This document shows, piece after piece, positions 9,922 to 20,067 of a stretch of DNA of 64,000 nucleotides. Each line of letters begins with the position of its first letter. Position 1 is the first letter of the stretch. Both the position numbers and the translations under genes were made by a program. A model generated the notes under the pieces. That model made no database searches, had not been told where the DNA came from, and worked only from the letters and a program-made list of their open reading frames with translations. Origin of the DNA: CAVUAN01 sp963739435 (lineage in GTDB: Bacteria > Acidobacteriota > Thermoanaerobaculia > UBA5066 > Gp7-AA6); NCBI GenBank assembly GCA_963739435.1, contig CAVUAN010000009.1, positions 1-64,000 of the forward strand, written 5' to 3'.

Positions 9922-12900
9922 TCATGGGCAAGCCTCGAAAGCGGAGGTGTCCTGGATGGGGACGAACGCGGAGCCCAGCGGGTTCAAGTACGTTTTCACG
10001 GCGCCGGTTTGCGTGTCGGTCACCTTGAGCAGGACCTGCACGTTGGTCAAGCCGCCCGCGAAGACCCACTGCCTGGCATCGACTGCACAGCCGTTCAAGA
10101 CTTTCACGAGCATCTCGACGTTGGTCGGGGCGAAGAACCAGAAGTAGCCCGAGTCGCCCGTCAGTGAGACAGCCTGGGCCGATCCCGTCTGTCCGTCGGC
10201 CGTCGTCCAGACAGCCTCGACACGGAAGCGGCCGCCGTCGAGACAGAGGGCCGTCGAGCCGGGCGCGCAGGGAGCGCCGGGCACTTCGACGATCTCGCGT
10301 ATCCCTCGGGGCGTCTTTGCGGACGCGGCTTCAGGATTTGAAGCGAGAAGGGCCGCGCCCGAGCAGGTCGCGAAAGCCAGAGTGTCGAGAATCGGCGCGA
10401 AGGCTGATCCCTGCGGGTTGACGTAAGTCTTGACCTCGCCGGTCTGTGTGTCGGTCACGGTCATCGTGACCTCGACGTTGGTCAGCCCTCCGGCGAAGAC
10501 CCAGTAGTGCTGGTCGACACCGCAGCCGTTTAAGGTCTTGACGACCATCTCGACGTTGGCAGGATCGAAGAACCAGAAGGTTCCGGAGTCCGCGGTCAGG
10601 CTGGCCGCGTGACCCGAGCCGACCGTCCCGTCCGTCTTCGTCCAGGCCGTCTCGACGCGGAAGCGCCCGCCGCCCAGGCACAGGGCGGTTTCGGAGGCGG
10701 CACACGGCTGCGCGTCGATCGCGCGATGCGCCTCGTCGAGCGTCTTTCCGACGAGGGCGTTCAGGTCCAGGAGTGACTGCTCGCGTGCGATGTCAGCCCG
10801 GAAGCCGGCACTGCCGACTTGCTTCATCCTCTCGAGCAGCGCCGTCATCGTGTCGGCCATGGGCTGCGTGAAGGTTGCATTGGTACCGGGGCCGTTGAGG
10901 AGGACGCGCAGAGAGGGTTCCCAGCTCGCCATAGCGGTCGTTGCCAGCGTCCGAAGAGTTGCATCGGAAAGGAGAAGCTGCACACTCTCGAGGCCGTGCG
11001 CATTGTAGAGGTCGATGTAGTGGCGGCCTACAGGCGTCGCGGCCAGGAAGCGATCGCGGAAGTTGTAGTACAGGACCAGCCGCGCTCCGGTCGTTAACAG
11101 GCTGCGGGCGCTGTCGGCCAGAGACCGAGCGGCTTGCGTGGTCTGGTCCCAGGTTCCATTCTCGTTGTCGATGTGGCAGATCTGTTCGCATACGCCGCAG
11201 GCGTCGCAATTGTTCGACTCCACGCAAACGATGGTGTCGGGCATGCCTGCGCTGTTGTCGGCCAGGTTCGCATCCGGTCCGTGAGTACCGTCGTCGGTTG
11301 CAGTCACGTAGCGGCCGTTCGCGGAGAATTGACTGTCAAACTGCACCGATGCGGTCGATCCGGAAGCGATGAGGCCAACGTCGATGTGGCAGGAGCCCGG
11401 AGGCGAAGGCGGTGCGCACACGAGGGTCCCACCGTTCACGTTCGAGAAGATCCCTGAGCCGATTTCGATTGATGCGCCGGTCGCATCCGCCGACCCACCG
11501 TTCGTGATCGAAACGTAGCGGGTGAACCCTCCGCTGTTGGGGCTACCTCCTATGGACACCTGCAGGTCCGGCTTCGGCGTCGCGGCGGCAAAGCCGAGTG
11601 TGATCCGCAATCGGGCAAACGCGTCTCCGCCATTCGTGTTTCCAAGGACGGCGTACGTGGCGACGAATCCGTCCGCGGCCTTCGGGACGGTTGAGGACTC
11701 CGCGTTGTCACCCATCGCGACGAAGCTCGTCACAGCGTTTGCCGACTCGGTTCGTGCCGAGAACTTGAGCTGGACTTCGGAGACATTCAGGCCCCCCAAC
11801 GCCGGCGCGGTCTTCGTGTAGACCGACTCGAGCGTCACGAAGGAGCCGTCCGGGTTCGGTGTTCCGTCCGCATCGGAGTAGAAGATGTCTCCCTTCTCGG
11901 TGGGATCGGAACCGATGAAGTCGGGCGTCGGGAAGGACAGTGGATCGACGAGCCGCGCTAGCAGCAGCGGGCTGTCCACCGCGAAGGAGCTCGACCGACC
12001 GGGCAGGACGACGTCGATCCTCTGCAGGTCCGGCAGTTGCCGCAGAGGCAAGAGAACGCCCAGGTTGCGAGGGACCGCGATCGTGAGCCCGACGGTCGAG
12101 CTCGGAGAGCTCGCGGCTCCAGGCCCGCAGAGCCAGTCGGCCTTGACCTGGAATTGCATCGTGGAGGTCAGTCTGGTCGGGATCGTTCCGGTGAATGCGG
12201 TTGTTCCCGTGATTCCGATCTGCTGGAACGGCTCGCCGTCCAGCGAGGCGAGGACGTCGTAGTGGCCGCCAAAGAGCGGCGACACATCCCACGTGAGGCT
12301 GTAGAGATCTCCTCCGGAAGCGGTTGCCTTGTCGATGGCGAGGCCCGTGGGAGGGGGCGGGATGAGGCAGGGGCCGACGATCATGTGAAACGTGTGGTCG
12401 GCCTCGCAGAAGATGCCCCCGCTCGCCCGCACGACAGGCATGAAGTCTCCCAACGACGTTGGGACGCCCGAGAGCACGCCGTCCGAGCTCAAAGTCAGGC
12501 CGGGCGGTATGCCGCCGACGGCCTGGAACAGATAATCGCCCGGAGTTGTCGTGATCGTGTGCCGGTAGGGCGTTCCGATCACGGCATTGTGAAGCGCGGG
12601 AGGAGAGAAAGTCAGGATCGGACAGCTCGGCGTGGGCGTCGGCGCGGGGACAGTTGGCGTCGGCGAGGGTGTCGGCTGGCCGCACGGCGAACCCAATCGG
12701 TGGATCGTGACGCTCCAATTGTCGATGCCGTGGTCGAAGATGCCCCCGACGACCGTCGGGACGGGGTTGGCGCGGGCAAAGCCGAACTGGATCGGCCCGC
12801 CGGCGGCGGAGAAGTCGGGAGAGCCGGCGGGGCCCCCGTCGCTCGCCTCGAAGTTCGCGGCTGTCAGACAGGTCGCCTGCACCGTCTCCCAGGCCGTGTT

Positions 12901-13371
12901 GTTGAACGTCAGATACCGGGCGGTGTAGTAGCGGCCGTTCTGGGTCACGGCGAAGGCTCCGCCCACGCCATTTCCCGAGCTCGTCTTCTGGTCCAGCGTG
13001 AAGTCGAGACTGGTGATCGCCCCCTGGCTCGGGTCGTACGTGCCGCCCGGCCCTGTGTAGATGTGCCAGACATAGATCCAGGAGTTCGGGAAGATCGTGT
13101 GAATCATGAGGCGCCAGCCCCCGGGGTTTCCTCCTGTCGGATTCTGCTGGGCGGTCTGGCTGGCGCCGCCGGAGGAGGCAACGTGCGCGGTCCAGTTGCC
13201 GGCCGGAAACTCGGTGTCTGAGAGCGTGATGTCCGCAGCCTGGGCGGAGCCCCTGCGCGCGAGGAAAAGCGAGACGAGGAGCGCTGTTGCACCCATCCAG
13301 AGCAAGGAGTGCAGGGCGGCCCGGCCCGCGGAGTGTTTCGTTATCCCAAGCTCTGACTGGGTGGTTGGCAA
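9922..13371 (-). CDS. Large secreted multidomain protein with twin C-terminal domains
   Basis: The product has 1149 aa. The start is a TTG at 13371 preceded by GGAGGAG (revcomp of 13374-13380). A signal peptide or membrane anchor covers residues about 17-44 (ALHSLLWMGATALLVSLFLA). A Pro/Thr linker (PTPSPTPTVPAPTPTP) is followed by a putative-Ig domain of He_PIG type (GGIPPGLTLSSDGVLSG), a fibronectin-like part and a CARDB-like part. A Cys-rich stretch CDACGVCEQIC comes next. At the C-terminus, residues about 895-1004 and 1040-1149 are two copies of one domain (GRFRVE..W, DSG.FWFF.P.NVEM.VK, VFAGGLTNV, VTDTQTG.VKTY.NP.GSAF). From recall this domain is frequent in Acidobacteriota secreted proteins. 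The function is unknown. Extracytoplasmic location is well supported. Confidence 0.8.
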   Translation of the reverse strand: MPTTQSELGITKHSAGRAALHSLLWMGATALLVSLFLARRGSAQAADITLSDTEFPAGNWTAHVASSGGASQTAQQNPTGGNPGGWRLMIHTIFPNSWIYVWHIYTGPGGTYDPSQGAITSLDFTLDQKTSSGNGVGGAFAVTQNGRYYTARYLTFNNTAWETVQATCLTAANFEASDGGPAGSPDFSAAGGPIQFGFARANPVPTVVGGIFDHGIDNWSVTIHRLGSPCGQPTPSPTPTVPAPTPTPSCPILTFSPPALHNAVIGTPYRHTITTTPGDYLFQAVGGIPPGLTLSSDGVLSGVPTSLGDFMPVVRASGGIFCEADHTFHMIVGPCLIPPPPTGLAIDKATASGGDLYSLTWDVSPLFGGHYDVLASLDGEPFQQIGITGTTAFTGTIPTRLTSTMQFQVKADWLCGPGAASSPSSTVGLTIAVPRNLGVLLPLRQLPDLQRIDVVLPGRSSSFAVDSPLLLARLVDPLSFPTPDFIGSDPTEKGDIFYSDADGTPNPDGSFVTLESVYTKTAPALGGLNVSEVQLKFSARTESANAVTSFVAMGDNAESSTVPKAADGFVATYAVLGNTNGGDAFARLRITLGFAAATPKPDLQVSIGGSPNSGGFTRYVSITNGGSADATGASIEIGSGIFSNVNGGTLVCAPPSPPGSCHIDVGLIASGSTASVQFDSQFSANGRYVTATDDGTHGPDANLADNSAGMPDTIVCVESNNCDACGVCEQICHIDNENGTWDQTTQAARSLADSARSLLTTGARLVLYYNFRDRFLAATPVGRHYIDLYNAHGLESVQLLLSDATLRTLATTAMASWEPSLRVLLNGPGTNATFTQPMADTMTALLERMKQVGSAGFRADIAREQSLLDLNALVGKTLDEAHRAIDAQPCAASETALCLGGGRFRVETAWTKTDGTVGSGHAASLTADSGTFWFFDPANVEMVVKTLNGCGVDQHYWVFAGGLTNVEVTMTVTDTQTGEVKTYVNPQGSAFAPILDTLAFATCSGAALLASNPEAASAKTPRGIREIVEVPGAPCAPGSTALCLDGGRFRVEAVWTTADGQTGSAQAVSLTGDSGYFWFFAPTNVEMLVKVLNGCAVDARQWVFAGGLTNVQVLLKVTDTQTGAVKTYLNPLGSAFVPIQDTSAFEACP

Positions 13372-13453
13372 GACTCCTCCTCCTTGGACGCTTTCCTGTC
13401 CTCACGGGGAAGGAGAGGAAAAGGACGGAAGTTTTCCCGCCGCCCGGATCGCT

Positions 13454-13459
13454 CATAAT
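13454..13459 (+). promoter_or_regulatory. -10 box CATAAT of metH, leaderless arrangement
   Basis: CATAAT lies 10 nt before the ATG at 13470 and no Shine-Dalgarno sequence precedes that ATG. Transcription would begin at or very near the start codon. The same layout is seen at several other genes here. Confidence 0.6.
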
Positions 13460-13469
13460 GCTCGGCTCC

Positions 13470-16400
13470 ATGAGCGCCCCCCGACGCCCCGACGGCGCCT
13501 CGCAGCGCGAGCGGGCGGAAGCTTTGAAAGAGGTGCTGGCCGAGCGCGTCCTGGTCATAGACGGCGCGACGGGCACATGGCTGCAGGGTCAGAACCTGAC
13601 GGCCGCCGACTTCGGCGGGCCGGACCTCGAAGGCTGCAACGAGAACCTGGTCTTCACTCGCCCCGATGTCGTCCGCCGCATGCACGAGGAGTACTTCGCG
13701 GCCGGGGCGGACATGGTGGAGACGGACACCTTCGGCGGCACGCCTCTCGTGCTGGCCGAGTACGGGCTGGCCGACAAGGCGATCGAGCAGAACCGACGGG
13801 CGGCCGAGATTGCCCGCGAGGCAGCGGCGAAATTCGCGACGGCCGGGCGGCCGCGGTTCGTGCTGGGCTCCATGGGGCCGACGACCAAGGCCATCACGGT
13901 GACGGGTGGCGCGACCTTCGACGAGATGATCGTCCACTACCGGACGGAGGCGATCGGCCTCCTGACGGGCGGCAGCGACGCTCTCGTCCTCGAGACCGTG
14001 CAGGACACGCGCAACTTGAAGGCCGGCCTGATCGGCGTCGAGCAGGCGTTCGGAGAAGTGGGCTGGCGCGTGCCGCTCTCCGTCTCGGTCACGATCGAGC
14101 CGACGGGCACGATGCTCGCCGGGCAGGCGGTCGACGCCGTCTATGCGGCTATCGCCCACGTGCCTCTGCTCTCGGTAGGCCTGAACTGCTCGACGGGGCC
14201 CGAGTTCATGACGGACCACCTGCGCACGCTGGCGGGCCTCGCCCGATCGCTCGTCTCCTGCTGGCCGAATGCCGGCCTGCCGGACGCCGACGGCCGCTAT
14301 GGGGAGACGCCCGAGCGCCTCGCGGCGAGCCTCGGGCGGTTCATGGACGAGGGCTGGCTCAACATCGTCGGAGGCTGCTGCGGCACCGACCCCAGGCACA
14401 CCGTGGCGATCGCAGCGGCGGCGGCAGGCAAGAAGCCTCACCGGCCGCCCATTCACAACCGGGTCTTCGTCTCCGGCATCGAGGCGCTCGAGATCAACGA
14501 GGACGTGCGCCCGGTCCTGGTCGGCGAGCGCACCAACGTGCTGGGCTCGCGCAAGTTCAAGCGCTTGATCGCCGAGGGGCAGTTCGAGGCCGCGGCCGAG
14601 GTCGCGCGCGCGCAGGTCAAGAGCGGCGCCCAAGTCATCGATATTTGCCTCCAGGACCCGGACCGTGATGAGACGGCCGATGCGAACGCCTTTCTCGAAC
14701 GCGTCACGAAGATGGTCAAGGTCCCCCTGATGCTCGATTCGACCGACGCCAAGGTCATGGAGATCGGCCTCAAGTGGAGCCAGGGTAAGTCGATCCTGAA
14801 CTCCATCAACCTCGAGGACGGTGAGACGCGTTTCCAGTCCGTCGTGCCGCTGGCGCAGAAGTACGGCGCCGCTCTGGTCGTGGGCACGATCGACGAGGAC
14901 CCTGAGAACGGCATGGGTGTCACGCGACAGCGCAAGCTCGATATCGCGCGGCGAAGCTTCTCGCTCCTGACCGAGAAATACGGCATCCCGCCCGAAGACA
15001 TCTTCTTTGACCCGCTGGTGTTTCCGGCCGGAACGGGCGATTCCAAGTACGTCGGCAGCGGAGTGGAGACGATCGAAGGCATCCGTCTGATCAAGGAAGA
15101 GTTTCCAGAGACGCGCACGATCCTCGGGATCTCGAACGTCTCCTTCGGGCTGCCGGAAGCCGGCCGCGAAGTCTTGAACTCCGTTTTTCTGTACCACGCC
15201 ACCAAGGCGGGTCTGGATCTCGCAATCGTCAACTCCGAGAAGATCGTGCGCTATCCCTCTATCCCGGAGGAGGAGCGGAGACTGTCGGAGGACCTGCTGT
15301 GGAATCGCGGCGAGGACCCGGTCGCCGCCTTCGCCAGCTACTTCAAGGCGAAGGGCTCCGCGCCCAAGGAGAAGAAGGCCCGCGCCGGCACTCCCCTCGA
15401 AAGGCTCCCGCGCTACATCCTCGACGGCTCCAAGGAGGGCCTGGTCGAGGACCTGGAGGCCGTGCGGACTGGCGGTATGGCGCCGCTCGACGTCATCAAC
15501 GGGCCGCTCATGGACGGCATGCGCGAAGTGGGCCGCCTGTTCAATGCCAACGAGCTGATCGTGGCGGAGGTCCTCCAGTCGGCCGAAGCGATGAAGGCAG
15601 CCGTGTCCCACCTGCAGCAGTTCATGGAGAAGGCGACCGACTCGATGAAGGGCAAGGTCCTGCTGGCGACCGTCAAGGGCGACGTGCACGACATCGGCAA
15701 GAACCTTGTCGAGATCATCCTGGGCAACAACGGCTACGAGGTCGTGAACCTGGGGATCAAGGTGCCGCCCGAGCGCCTCATCGCGGCTTTCCGCGAGCAC
15801 CGGCCCGACGTGATCGGCCTCTCGGGCCTGCTGGTCAAGAGCGCGCAGCAGATGGTCACGACGGCCGAGGACCTGACGACGGCCGGCGTGACGGCGCCCA
15901 TGCTCGTCGGCGGGGCGGCGCTTTCACAGAAGTTCACCGACCACCGCATCGCTCCGGCCTACGGCGGCCTCGTGGCCTACGCGCAGGACGCGATGAGCGG
16001 CCTGGCGCTGGCGGACCGGATCATGTCCGGAGAGACGGAGCGCGCCGTCCTGGCGGCAGCCTCGCAGAGCCGCCGGCAGGCCGCGGCCGGCCCCTCGGCC
16101 GAAGTTGCCGAGAACCCGCTCGCGGCGCCGGCGGTGCGCAGCGAGAACGTCGAGGCGGCCGCGCCGCTTCGGGCGCCCGACCGCGAGGAAAGGGTGCTTC
16201 CGGAGCTCGACCTCGCGGAGATCTGGCGTTACCTCAACCCGCACATGCTCTTTGCCAAGCACCTCGGCCTGCGGGGCAGCTACTGGAAGCTCAAGGAGGC
16301 CGGAGATCCCAAGCTGGCTGAGCTCGAGGCGTTGATCGAGCGCGTGAAGGCGAAGGGCTGGATCCGCGCGCGGGCCATGTACCGCTACTTCGACGCGTGG

Positions 16401-16935
16401 TCGGAGGGGAACACGATCCACCTCGCTGACGCAGAACGGCCCGTCGCGTCCTTCACGTTTCCCCGGCAGGCGATGGGGGAGCGGCTGTGCCTGGCGGACT
16501 TCGTGGCGGCGGGCGGCGGCGGGCGCGACAGCATCGCGCTCCTGATCACGACGGCGGGCGAAGGCGTGCGCGCGAAGGCCGAGGAGCTGAAGAACGCGGG
16601 GGAGTACCTGCTGTGCCACGCGGTGCAGGCTCTCGCCGTCGAGACAGCGGAGGCCGCCGCCGAGTGGCTGCACGGAAGGATCCGCGCCGCATGGGGCTTC
16701 CCCGATCCGCCCGGTCTGACGCATGATCGACCGCTTCCAGGCGCGCTACCAGGGCAAGCGCTACAGCTTCGGTTACCCGGCCTGCCCGGAGCTGGCGGAC
16801 CAGGCGACCCTCTTCCGCCTGCTCGACGGCCGCAAGATCGGCGTCGAGCTGACGGAGGGCTTCATGATGGATCCCGAGGCCTCCGTCTCGGCGATGGTCC
16901 TCCATCACCCCCAGGCCCGCTACTTCGCGGTTTGA
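13470..16935 (+). CDS. metH: Cobalamin-dependent methionine synthase (one frameshift near 16,720)
   Basis: The enzyme transfers a methyl group from methyltetrahydrofolate to homocysteine via cobalamin. Length is about 1155 aa, normal for the family. Domains in order: homocysteine-binding barrel with zinc cysteines (GLNCS and GGCCGT, residues about 1-310); pterin-binding domain (RPVLVGERTNVLGSRKF onwards); B12 cap and Rossmann domain with the cobalamin histidine motif DVHDIGKN; and the AdoMet activation domain ending RYSFGYPACPELADQ. The last part is in a different frame: one extra base around 16,715-16,730 separates LTH from IDRFQARYQGKRY. The following 128-aa readthrough frame is an artefact. 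An alternative ATG at 13458 overlaps the -10 box, so 13470 was chosen. It is divergent from the secreted-protein gene. Confidence 0.95.
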
Positions 16936-16939
16936 ATTT

Positions 16940-17052
16940 CCCTCTCCCCCCGGGAGAGGGACAGGGTGAGGGGGCAACAGTTGCCGAGGTTGAGAATGAC
17001 TGGCTCGGCTTAGGTTCGCCCCTCACCCGAACCCTCTCCCGGAGGGAGAGGG
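16940..17052. repeat. REP-like palindromic element, full form (copy 1)
   Basis: Hairpin CCCTCTCCC-NNN-GGGAGAGGG (16940-16960) plus GGGTGAGGGG, a core containing AACAGTTGCCGAGGTTG, then the inverted CCCCTCACCC and a second hairpin (17032-17052). It fills the convergent gap between metH (stop 16935) and apaG (stop 17060) almost exactly and may end transcription in both directions. Confidence 0.85.
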
Positions 17053-17059
17053 AGGTGCC

Positions 17060-17444
17060 CTAGTTCACCGAGCCCGGCACTTCGAGGGAAAACGGGGCGA
17101 TCGCAGCCTCGAAGCTGCTTCCGTCGGGCTTCACCATCCAGTAGCTGCCGTGCATCGTGCCGACGGGCGTCGGCAGCGGGACAAAAGCTCGTGTACTCGA
17201 ACGACTCCCCGGGGTTCAGCACCGGCTGCTCGCCGACGACCCCCGGCCCCTCGACGCGCTCCTCGTTTCCATCAGCGTCTGTGATGATCCACTCGCGGCT
17301 CACGAGCCGGGCCGTCTCCGTGCCCGTGTTCGAGATCTTGACGCGGTAGGCGAAGAAATAGCGCCCGTTCTCGGGGTCGCTGCGCTCCTCGACATAGAAG
17401 CTCGCCACCTGCACTCGGATCCCGTTGGTCGTCGTGTCGCTCAT
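17060..17444 (-). CDS. apaG: ApaG family protein (one frameshift)
   Basis: The product is about 127 aa with the single-domain ApaG fold: IRVQVASFYVEERSDPENG, YFFAYRVKISNTG, SREWIITDADG, GEQPVLNPGESFEYTSF, then in the next frame GTMHGSYWMVKPDGSSFEA and FSLEVPGSVN. The frame breaks at a T run near 17,180 where TTTT should read TTT, so one base is inserted. ApaG proteins are small fibronectin-III-like proteins linked to Co/Mg resistance and diadenosine tetraphosphate metabolism; the exact role is unsettled. The start ATG at 17444 gives the standard N-terminus. The gene faces metH across a palindromic element. Confidence 0.9.
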
Positions 17445-17586
17445 CCCGGGCCTTTTCCCCCCGGTACGAGTGTAAACCGGTGCGGGCGGTCCGGCCCGAA
17501 CGAGCCAAGCTGGCGACAGACCGGGCCAATGTGGACTGGCGATGCGGCTCTGCAACTTTTCTCGTCGAGGTGAGTTACTAGAGAGC

Positions 17587-18510
17587 ATGAGCGAGTCGAG
17601 GGCCCGGGTCATCGCGGCCTTTGGGGCGGTCTACGTGCTGTGGGGTTCGACGTACCTCGCGATCCGCTTCGGGGTCGAGACGATTCCGCCGTTCCTGATG
17701 GCCGGCACCCGGCACCTGGTCGCGGGCCTGCTCCTGTACGCCTGGATGAGGGCTTCGGGCGCGCCGCGCCCGACCGGACGCCACTGGAGGAGCGCCGTGT
17801 CGATTGGAGGACTGATGCTTTTGGGCGGCAACGGCCTCGTGACCTGGGCCGAGCAGCGCGTGCCGTCCGGCCTGGCCGCCCTGATCGTCGCATCCGTGCC
17901 GATCTGGATGGCCGTGCTCGCAGCCGCCGAGAAGCGGCGGCGGCCGAGCGGCTTCGTCATCGCGGGGCTCGCGATCGGCCTCGCCGGGATCGGCTTGCTC
18001 GTGGTACCCGGCCGATTGGGCGGCGAGCGCGTGGATCCACTCGGCGCCGCGGCCCTGATGATAGCCGCGCTCTCGTGGTCGATCGGGTCGCTTTACGCGC
18101 GCCGGGCGCCGCTGCCCTCCTCGACGCTGACGGCCGTTTCGATGGAGATGATCGGGGGCGGCTGCTTGCTCTGGATCACCGGCCTGGTTCTCCGCGAGGG
18201 CTCTCGCCTCGATCTGGCCGCCGTGTCGGCCAGGTCGGCCCTTTCTCTCGCCTATCTGATCGTTTTCGGATCGCTCGTCGGCTTCTCGGCCTACGTGTGG
18301 CTCCTCAAGGTCTCGACACCCGCGCGCGTTTCGACTTATGCCTACGTCAACCCGATCGTGGCCGTGGTACTCGGCACTGTTCTCGCCGGCGAGGCCTTGA
18401 CACTGCGCATCGCTCTGGCAGCATTCGGGATTCTGGCCGCCGTCGCGCTGATCATCCGGCACGGCGGCGAAGCCAGCCCCAAGGTCGAATCAACGAGGAG
18501 GGCGGCATGA
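17587..18510 (+). CDS. EamA/DMT family exporter (YedA-like)
   Basis: The product has 307 aa with about ten hydrophobic helices in two EamA repeats. The N-terminal signature is FGAVYVLWGSTYLAIRFGVE and the second repeat ends PIVAVVLGTVLAGEALTLR. Drug/metabolite transporters of this size export amino acids or other small metabolites; the substrate cannot be told. The ATG at 17587 matches the family N-terminus better than upstream alternatives. Its stop overlaps the next start as ATGA at 18507-18510, so it is coupled to the GNAT gene. Confidence 0.88.
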   Translation: MSESRARVIAAFGAVYVLWGSTYLAIRFGVETIPPFLMAGTRHLVAGLLLYAWMRASGAPRPTGRHWRSAVSIGGLMLLGGNGLVTWAEQRVPSGLAALIVASVPIWMAVLAAAEKRRRPSGFVIAGLAIGLAGIGLLVVPGRLGGERVDPLGAAALMIAALSWSIGSLYARRAPLPSSTLTAVSMEMIGGGCLLWITGLVLREGSRLDLAAVSARSALSLAYLIVFGSLVGFSAYVWLLKVSTPARVSTYAYVNPIVAVVLGTVLAGEALTLRIALAAFGILAAVALIIRHGGEASPKVESTRRAA

Positions 18511-18945
18511 GCGACGTGGCGATCGGCCCGATGGCACCTTCCGAGCTGTGGTCCGTGCTGGACCTGCTCGAGCGCCTCGGCCTGCCGGAGGCCGGGCTGG
18601 CCGAGCATGCATCGACCGTCCTGGTCGCCCGAGCCGATGGCCGGGTCGTGGGGACCGCGGCCCTCGAGGTCTACGGTGACGAGGCGCTGCTGCGCTCTGT
18701 GGGCGTCGAACCGGAGCACCAGGGAGCCGGGCTCGGAGGAGAGCTGACGCAGGAGGCCTTGAGCCTGGCTCGCCGCCTGGGAGTGCGGCGCATCTATCTT
18801 TTGACGACGACGGCCGAGCGCTTCTTTCCGCGGTTCGGTTTCGGCGCAGATCGCTCGAGAGAGCGTGGGGGCATCCGTGCAGCGGTCCGAGGAGTTCCAG
18901 ACCGCTTGTCCGGCGTCCGCCATCGCCATGGAGAAGGTGTTGTGA
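18507..18945 (+). CDS. GNAT N-acetyltransferase, ArsN2-like (one frameshift)
   Basis: The product is about 145 aa. The acetyl-CoA binding motif is RSVGVEPEHQGAGLGGELT (Q/RxxGxG/A type, residues about 66-85). The C-terminus breaks frame at about 18,860. The continuing frame reads EEFQTACPASAIAMEKVL, the typical tail of ArsN2-like acetyltransferases, and stops at 18945. One extra base explains the shift. It overlaps the EamA gene (ATGA) and the DinB gene (GTGA), so the three form a tight operon. The substrate is unknown; the arsenic link is only by family name. Confidence 0.8.
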
Positions 18946-19401
18946 AGAGGGCCAATCCGACGATCGCGTTGCTCTTGCGCATTCTGGCTGATGCGTACGA
19001 CAAAAGAGGGTGGCAGGGCCCGAGCCTCAAGGGATCTCTGCGCGGCGTCACGCCGAGGCAGGCGGCGTTCCGGCCCGGCCCCGGCCGGCACTCGATTCGC
19101 GAGCTGACGCTCCACGCCGCCTATTGGAAGTACGCTGTCTGGCGCCGCCTGACGGGGGTCAAGCGCGGCTCGTTCCCCCTGGACGGCAGCAACTGGTTTG
19201 CCCGTCCGGGTGTGCCGCAGCTCTCCGAGTGGCGAAAGGATCAAAGCGCTTCTCGACGCTGAGCACCGGAGGCTGCGCGCCGCGATCGCCGCGCTGCGCA
19301 AGCCTCCTTCCGCGGCGCTCGAGCGCCAGATCTACGGTGTGGCAGCGCACGACGTGTACCACACGGGGCAGATCCAGTACCTGAAGAGGCTGCAGTCCTG
19401 A
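18942..19401 (+). CDS. DinB-like family protein (one frameshift)
   Basis: The GTG start at 18942 overlaps the GNAT stop (GTGA). The product is about 152 aa, a four-helix DinB/YfiT-like fold. Visible metal histidines are ELTLHAAYWK and, after a one-base insertion at about 19,235, HDVYHTGQIQYL, matching the family triad H...HxxxH. Such proteins are predicted metal-dependent thiol S-transferases or damage-inducible proteins; the reaction here is unknown. Confidence 0.8.
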
Positions 19402-20058
19402 CCGCGTTCATCGATCTCAGCCATCCGATCGAATCAGGCATGGTCACCTATCCGGGCCTGCCGGAGCCCAGGATCTCGGACCACATGTCCCGCGAGGCGT
19501 CGCGCTCCCGGTACGCCGAGGGCACGACGTTCCAGATCGGCCGGATCGAGATGGTCGCAATCACCGGGACCTACATGGACGCCCCGTTCCACCGCTACGC
19601 CGAGGGCGCCGACATCGCGGGCCTGCCGCTCGAGCGCCTGTCCGGCCTTCCCGGCCTCCTCGTCGACGCGACCGGCCGACCGGGCCGCGCGATCGACGCC
19701 GACGTCTTTGCCGGGCTCGCGCTTTCGGGCCGGGCGGTCCTCGTTCGGACGGGCTGGGACGCGCACTGGCGCACGCCGCGTTACGGGGAGGGGCATCCTT
19801 TTCTGACCCGCCGGGCCGCCGAGGCGCTTGCGGCGGAGGGCGCCGGCTTTGGTCGGCATCGACTCGCTCAACATCGACGACTCAGCCGACGGCGCGCGGC
19901 CGGCGCACACGCTTCTGCTCGAGGCCGGCATCCCGATCGTCGAGCACCTGTGCAACCTCGGGACGTTGCCGGCGAAGGGCTTCCGGTTCACGGCGGTGCC
20001 CGCTCCCGTGCGCGGCATGGGAAGTTTTCCGGTTCGCGCCTATGCTGTCCTCTCCTGA
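19398..20058 (+). CDS. Cyclase / arylformamidase-like hydrolase (one frameshift, CTG start)
   Basis: The reading frame matching the family N-terminus (TAFIDLSHPIESGMVTYPGL) begins right after the DinB stop. The only start-like codon is CTG at 19398, overlapping that stop as CTGA. Otherwise translation would begin at ATG 19440 and lose the conserved DLSHP motif. The metal motif, normally HxGTHxDxPxH, reads ITGTYMDAPFHRY, with the first two histidine positions replaced. A one-base insertion at about 19,843 shifts the frame; the tail GIDSLNIDD...FRFTAVPAPV stops at 20058. Family members include kynurenine formamidase and isatin hydrolase. The substrate is unknown. Confidence 0.8.
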
Positions 20059-20067
20059 GGAGGACTC

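Noticed and set aside
13341..15800. Long minus-strand frame opposite metH and other long antisense frames (for example opposite speA, M28 and egtB)
   Set aside because: High-GC shadow frames; the sense strand encodes recognisable enzymes with full motif sets.
16936..17063. Extended MetH C-terminus reading LPPGEGQGEGATV
   Set aside because: It arises after a frameshift and translates the REP-like element; the correct frame stops at 16935.
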